Numbered from the stretch's first letter, positions 28,479 to 38,000 are shown. The stretch: DNA of 64,000 bases from Croceitalea marina (GCF_042684265.1 NZ_JBHULB010000083.1:157875-221874); one strand, 5' to 3'. The notes: generated by a model from the sequence alone, not told the origin. Made by a program: numbers and translations.

Positions 28479-29192
28479 ATGATATTAAAAGTAATTATTA
28501 TAGATGATGAACCTTTAGCGATCAACGTTATTGAGTCTCATTCGGAAAAAATTGACCAACTAGAAGTTGTCAAAACGTTTTCCAATGCGGTGAATGCAAG
28601 TATCTTTTTGCAAAGCAATACGGTTGATTTAATCTTTTTAGATATAAATATGCCCGTTTTAGACGGCTTCGGATTCTTAGAAACCTTAAAAAAGAAACCA
28701 ATGGTTGTGATTACCTCTGCCCATGCAGAATACGCCTTAAAGAGTTATGAGGTAGAAGCTATTGACTACCTCGTAAAACCAGTATCTTTTCCGCGGTTTT
28801 TAAAAACCGTGAAACGGGTAATAGACCTACTCTCTAAAAATGAATCGATTCATCAAAAATCAAATGAAAATCCTAGTATCTTCATCAAAATAGATAATAA
28901 AAAGCTTCAAAAAGTATATCTGAATGAGATATTAGTTGTTGAAAGTCTAAAAGATTACATACGAATAAAAACAACATCGGACAAATACATAATTCACAAG
29001 ACCTTAACTGGTTTCACTGATGAACTACCTAAAGATAAATTCATAAGAATTCATCGTTCGTATACTGTGGCTATTGATAAAATACAATCTGTAGAAGGTA
29101 ATAGTGTCGAGATTGATGATATTAGGTATACAATTGGTCGGAGCTATTGCGACGAGGTAAAGAAAAAGATATTAAGTGACTATCATTCTTAA
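28479..29192 (+). CDS. LytTR-family response regulator
   Basis: 237 residues. Receiver domain with acidic pocket DDE (9-11), phosphoacceptor Asp55 (LIFLDINMP) and Lys in YLVKPVSF, followed by a LytTR DNA-binding domain (IFIKIDNKKLQKVYLNEILVVES, FIRIHRSYTVAIDKI). Partner of the upstream LytS-type kinase. A strong bidirectional terminator follows, and beyond it the left end of the genomic island. Confidence 0.94.
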   Translation: MILKVIIIDDEPLAINVIESHSEKIDQLEVVKTFSNAVNASIFLQSNTVDLIFLDINMPVLDGFGFLETLKKKPMVVITSAHAEYALKSYEVEAIDYLVKPVSFPRFLKTVKRVIDLLSKNESIHQKSNENPSIFIKIDNKKLQKVYLNEILVVESLKDYIRIKTTSDKYIIHKTLTGFTDELPKDKFIRIHRSYTVAIDKIQSVEGNSVEIDDIRYTIGRSYCDEVKKKILSDYHS

Positions 29193-29194
29193 CT

Positions 29195-29227
29195 AAAAAA
29201 GCCTCTAATTTCTTAGAGGCTTTTTTT
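29195..29227 (+). terminator. Terminator of the LytTR regulator gene
   Basis: AAAAAAGCCTCTAA / TTAGAGGCTTTTTTT with loop TTTC, a perfect stem with A-run before and T-run after, so it can work in both directions. In the empty (pre-island) chromosome it would also have terminated tRNA-Val(TAC) on the minus strand. Confidence 0.93.
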
Positions 29228-29228
29228 A

Positions 29229-29251
29229 GTGGGCGCTGAGGGATTCGAACC
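29229..29251. repeat. Left attachment site: 3' end of tRNA-Val repeated
   Basis: 23 bases identical to 51350-51372, covering the discriminator, the 3' acceptor strand and most of the T arm of tRNA-Val(TAC). The rest of a tRNA is absent, so this is the displaced duplicate produced by site-specific integration. Confidence 0.9.
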
Positions 29252-29303
29252 TATTTTACCAACCCTTATGTTTATTGAGTTTTCCTTGCTCCTATTTTGT
29301 TAT

Positions 29304-29320
29304 TAACCGAATTACAGACC
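29304..29320 (+). repeat. Arm-type integrase repeat, left end
   Basis: TAACCGAATTACAGACC, found again with one change at 51231-51247, in the same orientation, 53 bases inside the left core repeat. Such paired repeats near att cores are typical binding sites for the N-terminal arm domain of tyrosine recombinases. Confidence 0.65.
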
Positions 29321-29469
29321 GTTTTACGTTACCCTGACTTCGTAGAGGATAAAGATAACTATATCCTATCAAATAATATTTTTTTGACTCTTTTGAGTTT
29401 CAATTAGATGTTTGATCATAAGTATTTTTGTTTTGCTTGGAGAATAAGGATCTTTGTGTAATCATTCTC

Positions 29470-30882
29470 TCATTCTATATTTGGTGAAAACAATATCCTA
29501 AATGGCTTAGGCACCATCCATTTTTTAAAAACTTTCCTAACTTGTTTTGCCGTCAACCCTTGTTGTATTTGGAGCCTCTCAAAATAGGCATTGGGATTGT
29601 CATAATAAAGTAAGCTTTCGCCCAAAAGTGCTGTTCTACTCCATTGAAAACCTAAATTTTCTCGCATTTCTTTGATATCCATAATCTCACTTTCTTTAGC
29701 TAGCCCCAAATCACGTACAGTCAAATTCTTTTTTACAAGTCTTTTTATTCTGCCCAAAATAAATTTCTCTATCTGAATGCTATCGTTAGCATTTGGGAAT
29801 TGAATTCTTAAGTGAAATTGTCCGGCAGTTTTATACATATCAGCATAAGCACCGCTTTTTATTACGGTAAACGGAAAGTAATTTTTAGCTTTAAAACTAT
29901 TGTTTAAGTGTGCTGAAATGAGTCTAAGGACCGCATCATCTTTCAATTGATAATTCGGTATGGCCCAAGAAAAAACCATCGTATTTAAGGAATCGTTTTG
30001 GTGTGAGGTCTTCATTGAGATACCATCGTTTGATGGTACGATATGTTTTGAAACTTCATTTACTAGTCTTTTTTTCGATTCAACCTTACTAAAGTATTGA
30101 TGGACCAATTTTTTAACCCTAGACATATCAAAATTGCCAACGACGAAAAGAATGATATTTTCTGAAAAGATTATTTCTTCATAACGCCGTTTAAAATCGT
30201 TTACGGAAAATGCTCTATTATTTTCAAGTTTACCATAACCGTTCGCTGCATAAGGATGCCCTTTGCCGAAAGTACCTTCACTTATTGCCAAACTCCCTTC
30301 AGCACTCCAATGGGGGTTTTTAGCATTCCGCTTAATTTCTAATAGCACTTTTTTTCTTTCATATTCAATCCGATTTTCTGTTATAGCATTTGCTCCCGCA
30401 ATTAATCTGCCGGAAGCTCTTTCTAAAGCGAGATTTATTCCTTCTGGTATTACTTTCAAATAAAATCTACTGAAGTCTTTTTTAACTTGGGCATTACTTC
30501 CCTTTAAATAAGAATCAAAAAATACTTTTTTACTTACTGAATCCATTTTATTGTAAGGCATTACATGTTCAAAAAAATGTTGTAATCCATATTCATTAGG
30601 ATTGTCAATTGCAGTTCCATCACGAATCCAAAATTCTACCGAAACTTCATTAACATTCTTGTCTGGTTGTAAAATTACTTCCAATCCATTTTGAAGCGTG
30701 TAATGATTATATTTTAACTGTAAGGAATCTAGTTGACTGTTGGTGTTTGCAGGTTTAAAATGTAAAATACCTTCAGAATTAAAATCATCATCAACCCTCA
30801 GATTATTTTTTATTGATAGGTCTTGAGAGAGACTAAAACTAGAGATCATTAGCGCTAGTAATCTTATTGTATTTCTTTTCAT
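29470..30882 (-). CDS. M16-family zinc metallopeptidase
   Basis: 470 residues from the ATG beginning MKRNTIRLLALMISSFSLSQ, a signal peptide; an 11-codon longer start exists but hides it. The inverted zinc motif HxxEH is HFFEH (102-106) in the context YGLQHFFEHVM, with the downstream Glu candidate in ERKKVLLEIKRN. The second, inactive M16 domain follows (VVGNFDMSRVKKLVHQYF, MVFSWAIPNYQLKDDAVLRLISAHLNN). It would be a single-chain periplasmic peptidase of the two-domain type. It is the leftmost cargo gene of the island, transcribed toward the left end. Confidence 0.85.
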   Translation of the reverse strand: MKRNTIRLLALMISSFSLSQDLSIKNNLRVDDDFNSEGILHFKPANTNSQLDSLQLKYNHYTLQNGLEVILQPDKNVNEVSVEFWIRDGTAIDNPNEYGLQHFFEHVMPYNKMDSVSKKVFFDSYLKGSNAQVKKDFSRFYLKVIPEGINLALERASGRLIAGANAITENRIEYERKKVLLEIKRNAKNPHWSAEGSLAISEGTFGKGHPYAANGYGKLENNRAFSVNDFKRRYEEIIFSENIILFVVGNFDMSRVKKLVHQYFSKVESKKRLVNEVSKHIVPSNDGISMKTSHQNDSLNTMVFSWAIPNYQLKDDAVLRLISAHLNNSFKAKNYFPFTVIKSGAYADMYKTAGQFHLRIQFPNANDSIQIEKFILGRIKRLVKKNLTVRDLGLAKESEIMDIKEMRENLGFQWSRTALLGESLLYYDNPNAYFERLQIQQGLTAKQVRKVFKKWMVPKPFRILFSPNIE

Positions 30883-31022
30883 ATCATGGATTTTGATTTG
30901 AACAAGTGTATCCAATCAGAAAAAAGATTACTATGTCAAGTAACAAAAAATAACATGCTATCATCCTATATGTACCAAAGCTGATTGAATTACTATTTTC
31001 CTATAAAACCTTTTAGGTCTAT

Positions 31023-32408
31023 CTAATCTTGCATTTTTAATATGGTATTCAAAGCACTATCCTCACCTAGCATATAATCTGAAAATTGCAAGGGCACTCT
31101 TTTGTCAGGGTCCAAATGTTCAACCGCTACGCCGTCAAATATGGTTATCCAAAAACACTTACTCCAATCACTACATCCATTTTGCCAATCGTGATAAGCT
31201 GTCCAAATTCTTAAACGTATCTTTGAATTTGGCAATACCATCTCACTTCCACCATCAGCCCAAAATTGTAAGTAATCACCTATAGGTTCTCCTACTACTA
31301 TAATATTTTCTTTGGCAACATCTTTGGCAATTGCCGCCGTCATAATTCCGGCTGAAAAGGTACCATTACCAGTGATAATATAAAACGGATTACCATCTAA
31401 TCGTTTATTAATCTTCTTAATAAATGAGCGTGCAATATTATAGTCGCCTCCAGGGTTAAAACGTAGATCCATAATTGTGGATTCAAGTGACTTGTTTTTA
31501 ACTTCATTTAGCACCTCATTTAGATACTCATTAATATTAACAGTCTCGCTATGTACATTTTCATTGAGCTGAACGTACAAAACATTCTCTACCATCTTAT
31601 GCCAAACATTTGAATTTGTATTTTGAAATGGCATTGGCTGTGAAATAGAGGAATTAAGATGATACCAATTCTTCTTTGATTTCATTAGATTTCTATTAAG
31701 CCAATGTGGGGGCCAGTATCCAACACTGTTTCGGTTTTCAGCAACAGCCTCCATGATCATATGCCGTTCTGTCCCCAAATAATCTTCGTAAACCAACGCA
31801 ATGGCATTTTTCGCATAACCATGTCCTACAGCATCTAAAATTTCGGGTGACATAAAATACAGTGGACTGAAAAACCGCAAACGATTATGGTTACCTCCAT
31901 ACCAGGGTTCTAATAATTGCAACAAATCTAAAGGTGTTCTACCATTTATTTTTGTGATTTTTACACCAAGTAGTTCTTGATATGGCGATTGGGCCAATAC
32001 TACATGTAAATCGCTGTCGAACCAATAAAATCGTATAGGGATGGTATTAACATGCTTACTCAATTCGCTAGGGGCGACGTTGGTGTGCGTGTTCTCGGCT
32101 TGAGCCATAATTTTAGCAACCGACATAACGAACTTATGGTTCTCTAATGGTAGCTGTAACTTGATCGAATCAATATGTTTAAAAAACAAAGTCCTTTTTT
32201 CTTGAGTATCAAAGCTTCTGTCTTTATCAACAAACAAAGCCAAATATTCTAAATCTTGATGCTGCTTTTCTTTTAGACTTGTGGGCTGGGGATATTCCCT
32301 CTGGGGAGCTTCAACAACAAAACGATTATAAAAAATAGCAAAGACCAGTATTAATAGCAAACCTCCTCCAAGTAAGGTAATCACTAATCTTTTTAGCCAT
32401 TTTTTCAT
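31023..32408 (-). CDS. Membrane-anchored S41-like (C-terminal processing) peptidase
   Basis: 461 residues from the ATG of MKKWLKRLVITLLGGG, a signal anchor; the frame extends 15 codons upstream. The S41 core appears in STIMDLRFNPGGDYNIA and YIITGNGTFSAGIMTAA with the presumed nucleophile Ser in TFSAG, and a PDZ-like part before it (ELLGVKITKINGRTPLDLLQLL). The ligand GGSEMVLPNSKIRLRI matches the usual strand after the catalytic serine. A periplasmic tail-specific-type peptidase is likely; the Lys of the Ser-Lys dyad is not clearly identified. It lies about 50 bases downstream of the cupin gene. Confidence 0.75.
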   Translation of the reverse strand: MKKWLKRLVITLLGGGLLLILVFAIFYNRFVVEAPQREYPQPTSLKEKQHQDLEYLALFVDKDRSFDTQEKRTLFFKHIDSIKLQLPLENHKFVMSVAKIMAQAENTHTNVAPSELSKHVNTIPIRFYWFDSDLHVVLAQSPYQELLGVKITKINGRTPLDLLQLLEPWYGGNHNRLRFFSPLYFMSPEILDAVGHGYAKNAIALVYEDYLGTERHMIMEAVAENRNSVGYWPPHWLNRNLMKSKKNWYHLNSSISQPMPFQNTNSNVWHKMVENVLYVQLNENVHSETVNINEYLNEVLNEVKNKSLESTIMDLRFNPGGDYNIARSFIKKINKRLDGNPFYIITGNGTFSAGIMTAAIAKDVAKENIIVVGEPIGDYLQFWADGGSEMVLPNSKIRLRIWTAYHDWQNGCSDWSKCFWITIFDGVAVEHLDPDKRVPLQFSDYMLGEDSALNTILKMQD

Positions 32409-32459
32409 TGCAATAGGAAAAAAGTTTCTACTCGATGGTTGATATACTTGCAACAGATA

Positions 32460-33305
32460 TTAAGCTCCCTCGCCGAACATGATAAGAATTGCTTCTGCAG
32501 GTTTATCTGACTCGTTCCACCATTTGTGGGTAACATTTGCCGGGATAAAGATGGTATTTCCTGCAGAGACCGTAATATGCTCACCATCCACTTCCCCTTG
32601 AATAGTTCCATTAATCATAACACACATCATTGGAAATGGATTCGCTTGTTCCCTGGGGTCATGGCGTACTTTATCCCCTGAGGCAACACTGTACCAAGCA
32701 GTTCGCAAACCTTTTTCATAATAAAAAACAGTTGCGTTCGATCCATGGACCTTACGGGTAGCACCTTCATGAAACGGAATTATTTCTGGAAAACCTTTAG
32801 TCCAAAAATGAAACGAAAAGGCGTTTAGATGATGGTCATCATCAGTAGAAGGCTCATATGCGTTGATTTCCCGAACACTCATGGGTGTATAATCGCTGCC
32901 AAAGGCTTTACCTTGCGCAGTAAGAGCGTTAATCTTACCATTATAAATAGCTTTTAATGTTTCTAACTCAATGCTATATGCATAAGTAGGTATTTTGGGA
33001 AGCCCTTCTTTCAAATTGACTTCCCAGTTTTTCGAAGGTAATCGCTGTCCCGTTACAGTGACCGTCCAAGCTCCATCTACTTCAGGAACTTCTATTCCTA
33101 TTACTCGCTTTTTGCTTGCATGTCGATCATTTTTATAATCATTGACATAAGAGACAATAATTTTATGGACTTCTTCTTTAAGTTTTGTTTGAAAACTCTT
33201 TTTTGTCTTACAATCTGAGTTAGTATAACAAATTTCATTTGCCGAGATACTCATTGTAAAAAAACCATATAATATGATGATACTAAAAATCTTGATTGTT
33301 TTCAT
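32460..33305 (-). CDS. Secreted cupin-domain protein
   Basis: 281 residues with a signal peptide (FFTMSISANE). The C-terminal third is a cupin: ANPFPMMCVMINGTIQGEVDG, HITVSAGNTIFIPANVTHKWWNES, with a metal-binding His in VTHKW and an acidic partner. The N-terminal half (residues about 30-130) has alternating polar and hydrophobic segments without a motif I recognise. Likely a binding or isomerase-like protein in the periplasm; function unknown. An upstream TTGTACAA palindrome (33333-33340) may be an operator. Confidence 0.75.
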   Translation of the reverse strand: MKTIKIFSIIILYGFFTMSISANEICYTNSDCKTKKSFQTKLKEEVHKIIVSYVNDYKNDRHASKKRVIGIEVPEVDGAWTVTVTGQRLPSKNWEVNLKEGLPKIPTYAYSIELETLKAIYNGKINALTAQGKAFGSDYTPMSVREINAYEPSTDDDHHLNAFSFHFWTKGFPEIIPFHEGATRKVHGSNATVFYYEKGLRTAWYSVASGDKVRHDPREQANPFPMMCVMINGTIQGEVDGEHITVSAGNTIFIPANVTHKWWNESDKPAEAILIMFGEGA

Positions 33306-33402
33306 ATTGATGAATTATTATGAATTTTTTGATTGTACAAATGAATCCAAAACGGCAATTAAAACTTAAGAAAATCTGCGTTTTGTGGGGAAAATGTAAA
33401 TT

Positions 33403-34221
33403 TTAGGGGTGAATCTGAAGAATGGTATTGATGTGCTCAGCATATTTTTTTGAAACTGGTATTTCATCATGGTATCTTTGTAATGAAATAGTCATGCTGC
33501 GGCTATTTATTTCTTTTACTTTGAAGTATTGAATGTTAATTAGATATTTTCTATGGCATCGATATATTGGTGAGAATGGATTTACAATTTGAGATTCTAT
33601 ATTCTTTAAACTCGATCTTAGCACTTTTTTCTCCCTACTCCCCTTGATTTCTAAATGTACGTCCACATAGTTGTCATCACTCACTATGTACATCACTTCA
33701 CTAATATCCATTCGAAAGGATTTAAAGCTTGAAGTTTTGATAAGGTAACTTTCTCGAGATGATAACAAATTGAATTTTTTACGATTGAGAAAGCTAACAG
33801 CACCTAGTATAAAAAATATAACTATAATACTGATTCCTAGAACCCGTCCAAGAACTAAAAAGTATTCTTTTGTTGTGAAATTTTGAAAATCGGCAAGAAA
33901 AGTTTTGTAAAAAAAGATTGTGGCAGACACAGATATAATTACTAATGGGTACCACAAAAGAGCCTTACCCAAATTCCAGTTTTTGAATGCTTTTGGAAAT
34001 ATAGCTGGAATTACAAACTCCATAAAAAAAATAACCAAGAAAAAAATCAATCCAAAACTAAATATGATGAGGTAGATATACCATTCACCCGTTTGGTTTT
34101 CAATATTGAAAGGTCTAAATATCAAGATGAACAGGCTAGAAGCCAATCCAATTAATAACAACAATAAAATACTTTTACGATTTCTTTTTGGCCTAGGAAA
34201 TGGAGTGAGTAAAAAATTCAT
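33403..34221 (-). CDS. Membrane-bound LytTR-family transcriptional regulator
   Basis: 272 residues. About four membrane segments in residues 20-165 (ILLLLLIGLASSLFILIF, WYIYLIIFSFGLIFFLVIF, LLWYPLVIISVSATIFFY, VLGISIIVIFFILGAVSFL), then a cytosolic LytTR domain (SEVMYIVSDDNYVDVHLE, VLRSSLKNIES, FSPIYRCHRKYLINIQYF). It has no receiver domain and no kinase partner nearby, so it would sense directly through the membrane part. The sequence between its candidate -7 box and its start holds a TGTCTA/TAGACA inverted repeat that could be its own operator. Confidence 0.85.
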   Translation of the reverse strand: MNFLLTPFPRPKRNRKSILLLLLIGLASSLFILIFRPFNIENQTGEWYIYLIIFSFGLIFFLVIFFMEFVIPAIFPKAFKNWNLGKALLWYPLVIISVSATIFFYKTFLADFQNFTTKEYFLVLGRVLGISIIVIFFILGAVSFLNRKKFNLLSSRESYLIKTSSFKSFRMDISEVMYIVSDDNYVDVHLEIKGSREKKVLRSSLKNIESQIVNPFSPIYRCHRKYLINIQYFKVKEINSRSMTISLQRYHDEIPVSKKYAEHINTILQIHP

Positions 34222-34259
34222 AGCTCTTGAAGAAACTCATAACCTACTATATTCCTTAT

Positions 34260-34305
34260 TGTCTATGAAACTAGACACACAGTAAGTCCTTATATACCAA
34301 AACTA
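34260..34305 (-). promoter_or_regulatory. Candidate promoter and operator of the membrane LytTR regulator
   Basis: On the minus strand TAGTTTTG (34298-34305) fits TAnnTTTG exactly; no -33 box is evident. Downstream of it, TGTCTA (34260-34265) and TAGACA (34272-34277) form an inverted repeat in the leader. Confidence 0.4.
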
Positions 34306-34395
34306 AGAAAAATACCTGTTTTTTATTACTTATACTTTTCTAAATATCAAGTATTCATTTAAACAAGCGATACTTATTTGGGTATTGATTACTCT

Positions 34396-35037
34396 TCATT
34401 TTTTTAAATGTATTTCTGTCATCCCTACTTTTCTAATCAAGTCCCCTAAGTAAATCTGATTCCTATTATGCTTTCCTTCTATGAAAACCTGCTCGAATTC
34501 AATTATTCCCAATTGTTCTTTAAAATAATTATAATCCCATTCAGGCGGTGAGAAAACAATAATATCTAGTGTTATATAGTCTTCAATTTTTCTTATAAGT
34601 TTTTTTAGTGGCGGGTTTTTAGAAACTAAATCTCCACGATTTTCTTGATAATGGGAATACCAAAAAGGAATATCATATATAACTATATCTGCTTCAATGC
34701 TTTTCAAAAGGTTGTCATTAAATACATCTCCACAAATAAGTTCTGTTTTTGCGATAAAACCTGATTCTTCAAGATTGGTTTTACACATTTCTAAAATATT
34801 CTTATCAAGGTCAACCCCTATTACTTTTTTAAAGCCTTGTGCTAAATATTCCAGTGTAACCCCAATACTGCAACATAACTCGGCTAATGTTAATTGTGGA
34901 TTACCAATTCTAGACTTTAAATATTTTGCATTGCAAGGATAATTCGAAATATAAAGCGAAAAATTATCACCCTTTATGTTTTTTCTATAACCTCTCTGGC
35001 CTACTATTTTTTGTATAGTAGTTTCTTGATATGTCAC
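34396..35037 (-). CDS. Class I SAM-dependent methyltransferase (possibly RNA-directed)
   Basis: 213 residues. SAM-binding segment LTLAELCCSIGVTLEYLA and KKVIGVDLDKNILEMCKTNL, then the acidic ICGDVF, and VIYDIPFWYSH, which sits where DPPY-type catalytic motifs occur in nucleic-acid methyltransferases. The conserved N-terminus includes GQRGYRKNIKGDN. The start overlaps the stop of the upstream alpha/beta hydrolase gene (4 bases), so the two are coupled. A second copy of this N-terminal motif occurs, cut off from any methyltransferase body, at 44802-44864 in the same island. Confidence 0.78.
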   Translation of the reverse strand: MTYQETTIQKIVGQRGYRKNIKGDNFSLYISNYPCNAKYLKSRIGNPQLTLAELCCSIGVTLEYLAQGFKKVIGVDLDKNILEMCKTNLEESGFIAKTELICGDVFNDNLLKSIEADIVIYDIPFWYSHYQENRGDLVSKNPPLKKLIRKIEDYITLDIIVFSPPEWDYNYFKEQLGIIEFEQVFIEGKHNRNQIYLGDLIRKVGMTEIHLKK

Positions 35038-35837
35038 TTTTTAGTTCTTTTTTTAGAAAGAAAAGCTTTGGATTTTTGAATAAACTCTTCTTTGTTTTCT
35101 CCTTCATGAGCTCCATGAGAAACGTTAGGTAAAATCCATAGGTCAGAATTTGGCAGATTTTCTTTTACACGAGCGACTTCTATCAAGTCCATACCTTCAT
35201 CATCATCACCAACAATAATTAACACCTCAGGTTTTATACTTTGCAATTCTTTGTCACTTAACCTAACTATATAATTCTTAAACTGATTCATTATCTTCTT
35301 TATATGCTCATCTGAATCATGTGACTTTTCAAGCCATGGAAAATTATTTCGGTTTTCAAAAGTGTATGCTTCTAAATACTGCGGAAAGTCTAGAATTGAC
35401 CAAGTTCCTACAGCGCCAATTGTAATCATGCATTCTACCACATTTGGATTGGTTAGGGCAAGTTGATAAAGCACGTCTCCACCAAAACTAAAACCTATGG
35501 CTTTAATTTTTTCTAATTCTAAATATTGGATTAAAGCATTTAGGTCTTCAGCTACTGATTTTATACTGAGATTTTCCTTAAATGGTTCTGATTTTCCATG
35601 TCCTGTTAAATCAACTAAGTAAACTTCATATTCTTTATCATAATCTTTTATATATGGCTTCCACGACTTAGAAGACTGTGAGTAGCCATGCAATAGAAAT
35701 AGAGGTTCTCCTTCACCGTAAACTTCGTAATAAATGTTTTTTCCATTTACTGAAACAGTTTCTGATTTTTTGGGTGCTTGCGAATACGTCATGGTTTGAA
35801 TTAAAAAAAGTACTAACGGTATGATAGTTTTGAGCAT
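35034..35837 (-). CDS. Alpha/beta-fold hydrolase, exported
   Basis: 267 residues with a signal peptide (LVLFLIQTMTYSQAP). Catalytic features: oxyanion segment LFLLHGYSQSSKSW, nucleophile elbow GFSFGGDV (Ser), VGDDDEGMDL for the acid, and NVSHGAHEGEN for the His. Substrate unknown. It is 5 bases after the upstream methyltransferase gene and overlaps the following one, within an operon whose first gene is at 38888. Confidence 0.88.
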   Translation of the reverse strand: MLKTIIPLVLFLIQTMTYSQAPKKSETVSVNGKNIYYEVYGEGEPLFLLHGYSQSSKSWKPYIKDYDKEYEVYLVDLTGHGKSEPFKENLSIKSVAEDLNALIQYLELEKIKAIGFSFGGDVLYQLALTNPNVVECMITIGAVGTWSILDFPQYLEAYTFENRNNFPWLEKSHDSDEHIKKIMNQFKNYIVRLSDKELQSIKPEVLIIVGDDDEGMDLIEVARVKENLPNSDLWILPNVSHGAHEGENKEEFIQKSKAFLSKKRTKK

Positions 35838-35842
35838 TGAGT

Positions 35843-36628
35843 TTACAATTTTTCACCAATAATGTACATATAATCCCCATGGTTATTTTCATAATTCTCA
35901 ATTATGCCTTCAATTTTACCACTATCTATATCAGCCCTTAACTTGGTTAAACCTTGTTCAACTTCATCTTGATTTGTTAATGATGCAAACGATGAAATTC
36001 CACTTCTAATTTGGGTATCAAAATATAGTTCGGGATTGTGCTTTCCACAATAGAGAAATTTATCCTCTAAATCAGGTTGAATAAAATATTTATCTGTGCT
36101 AGTAATCTTAAATCCACCAAAGTTCATTGCCGTTTTTATGACCTCAAATGAAGGCATTTGTATCATAGCATCAGATAATACTTTTGGAAAGTAATGATTT
36201 AACCAATATCCTTCCATCTGCTCTGGTGTTGCCGTGAAAATGACGATTTTACCGTTAGGTTTTAAAACTCTATTCAACTCCAAAAAACCATCCTGCAAGT
36301 TCGTCCAATGATGTATTGTAAGTGAGCCAATAATACCGTCAACTGAATTTGATTGAAGTCGTGTATTTTCAGCGGAACCAAGTCTCCAATCTACCAAGTT
36401 GTTTTCAAATCTTGCTTTTTCCAACATCTTTTCGGATGGGTCAATACCAATAAAATTGAATCCCCTTTTTTGAAATTCTTTAGTATAATTGCCTGTTCCG
36501 CATCCAATATCCAGATAAATACCGTCTTGATTAGGACTTAGATGTTGTAACATTCTTTGGGTTAAAAACGTATCGGGTTTCCGAGTACGATTATAACCGA
36601 CACCTATTTTATCATATTTTATTTCCAT
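35843..36628 (-). CDS. Class I SAM-dependent methyltransferase (UbiE/Methyltransf_11 type)
   Basis: 261 residues from the ATG of MEIKYDKIGVGYNRTRKP; a 12-codon longer start is possible. Motif I is YLDIGCGTGNYTKEF, followed by FIGIDPSEKMLEKAR, and NSVDGIIGSLTIHHW and LNRVLKPNGKIVIFTATPEQ typical of small-molecule methyltransferases. Cytosolic. The start overlaps the end of the PD40 lipoprotein gene, indicating coupled translation. The substrate is not known. Confidence 0.88.
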   Translation of the reverse strand: MEIKYDKIGVGYNRTRKPDTFLTQRMLQHLSPNQDGIYLDIGCGTGNYTKEFQKRGFNFIGIDPSEKMLEKARFENNLVDWRLGSAENTRLQSNSVDGIIGSLTIHHWTNLQDGFLELNRVLKPNGKIVIFTATPEQMEGYWLNHYFPKVLSDAMIQMPSFEVIKTAMNFGGFKITSTDKYFIQPDLEDKFLYCGKHNPELYFDTQIRSGISSFASLTNQDEVEQGLTKLRADIDSGKIEGIIENYENNHGDYMYIIGEKL

Positions 36629-37515
36629 CGTGTTCTTTTTAATTCTGATTCTATATTGACCCATTTAACTTTCCAGTCCTTTTCCTCATCGTTTCCAGTT
36701 GTAAAGAACAGGAACTTATTATCAGGTGTTATATAAGGATTACCTTGTCCTTTATCATTAATAATATTATTCAGTTTTTTAGTATTTGTCCAACCACCGT
36801 TTCCATCAGGGTAACTAATCATTAAATCAAGTTGATTCCCGATAGTAGCAAATGCGAGGTAATCTTCATTTGGTGAAACAAAAGGGGTACAAGTATTGAC
36901 ATTCAGGGTTGGTGAAAATTTGATTCTTTCTGCATTTTGAAATTTGTCTTTCACCCGTTTTGAACGATAGACATCCATTTCGCTGTAATCTAAATTACTT
37001 GAATGGAAATACAGAATTCCAGAATTTGTGATTGTAGGATGAGAAACCAATTTGTCTCTTAAATTAGGAATATCAACAAAACTTGGTTCGCTCCATTTTC
37101 CGTCTAATACATCAGATTTCCAAATATGCCAAGTTGTAGCAACACCTTCAAAATTGGTTGGTCTTGTTGAACTGAAATAAAGCGTTTTGCCATCAGGAGA
37201 AAAACTCATCCCGTGTTCATTGTACTGTGTATTGAAAAATGCACTTTCAGGTTCAGACCAATTTTTGTCTTTTTTCTTAATCACATAGATGTTAAAGCTT
37301 TTAAAATCCTTGTCAGAAATGGTATAATAATATTCTTCTAAATCTGGGCTAAGTATTCCTTTATGTATCAACTTACCTTCAGGAATCAGGTCGGCTTTAA
37401 AATCAATTGGGATATTCTTTGGAACAGAATTACTCAGAAACATTAATTCCTTAGTTTCATTTTTGCAACCAGAAAAAATAATTATAACTAAAAAGATAAT
37501 TTTAAACTTGTCCAT
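36619..37515 (-). CDS. PD40/TolB-like beta-propeller lipoprotein
   Basis: 298 residues with a lipoprotein signal peptide (IFSGCKNE, Cys17). Several PD40 blades are evident: MSFSPDGKTLYFSSTRP, FVSPNEDYLAFATIG and YITPDNKFLFFTTGND. It probably binds ligand or partner proteins at the membrane; no catalytic residues are recognised. Third gene of the operon that starts at 38888. Confidence 0.82.
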   Translation of the reverse strand: MDKFKIIFLVIIIFSGCKNETKELMFLSNSVPKNIPIDFKADLIPEGKLIHKGILSPDLEEYYYTISDKDFKSFNIYVIKKKDKNWSEPESAFFNTQYNEHGMSFSPDGKTLYFSSTRPTNFEGVATTWHIWKSDVLDGKWSEPSFVDIPNLRDKLVSHPTITNSGILYFHSSNLDYSEMDVYRSKRVKDKFQNAERIKFSPTLNVNTCTPFVSPNEDYLAFATIGNQLDLMISYPDGNGGWTNTKKLNNIINDKGQGNPYITPDNKFLFFTTGNDEEKDWKVKWVNIESELKRTRWK

Positions 37516-37549
37516 TTATTCAATTCTTAACGTCTCTTGTATTTACTTT

Positions 37550-37969
37550 TTAATATTTGTATAATATTTTATCCTCATAACCTTCAACGTTCAATAAAAC
37601 AGTATTACCATCGACTTTTAAGTTTGAGATATCAAATGTCAATTGTTTAGTGAATAGCGCCTCACATAATTCCTCGTTCTTTAATGTTAGCCTTAGCATT
37701 CTTTGAGGTGGAAATGATTCTAAAATTGCTCCAGAATCAATGAGGTTTAATTCCCAAGTATTACCACTACAACCGCTTGAGCTAAAATCAATTCTCAAAC
37801 AATTACCACTTATTTCTAAATCATTAATTGTTAGTAGGGCTGATGGGGAATTTCTGTATAATTCATCATTTATGACTGTTTGAAATTCACAATTATTTGA
37901 ATCTCCGTTGTCGTTTGAACAACTTAACACTAGTAGTACAACTATTGCTAAGGCAAATTTTCTTTTCAT
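37550..37969 (-). CDS. Hypothetical lipoprotein
   Basis: 139 residues with lipobox LVLSCSND (Cys17). The mature part is beta-rich with paired cysteines (NCEF, NCLRIDF, GCSGNTW, LCEALF) suggesting disulfides in the periplasm. I do not recognise the family. Closely spaced with its neighbours (31 bases after the hydrolase gene, 34 bases before the PD40 gene), so part of the same operon. Confidence 0.7.
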   Translation of the reverse strand: MKRKFALAIVVLLVLSCSNDNGDSNNCEFQTVINDELYRNSPSALLTINDLEISGNCLRIDFSSSGCSGNTWELNLIDSGAILESFPPQRMLRLTLKNEELCEALFTKQLTFDISNLKVDGNTVLLNVEGYEDKILYKY

Positions 37970-38000
37970 TTAAATTCTTTTTAAAAACGGTTAATTTGAG

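Noticed and set aside
29231..29251. A tRNA gene at the left island end
   Set aside because: Only the 3' 22 bases of a tRNA are present; anticodon and D arms are missing, so it is the attachment-site duplicate.
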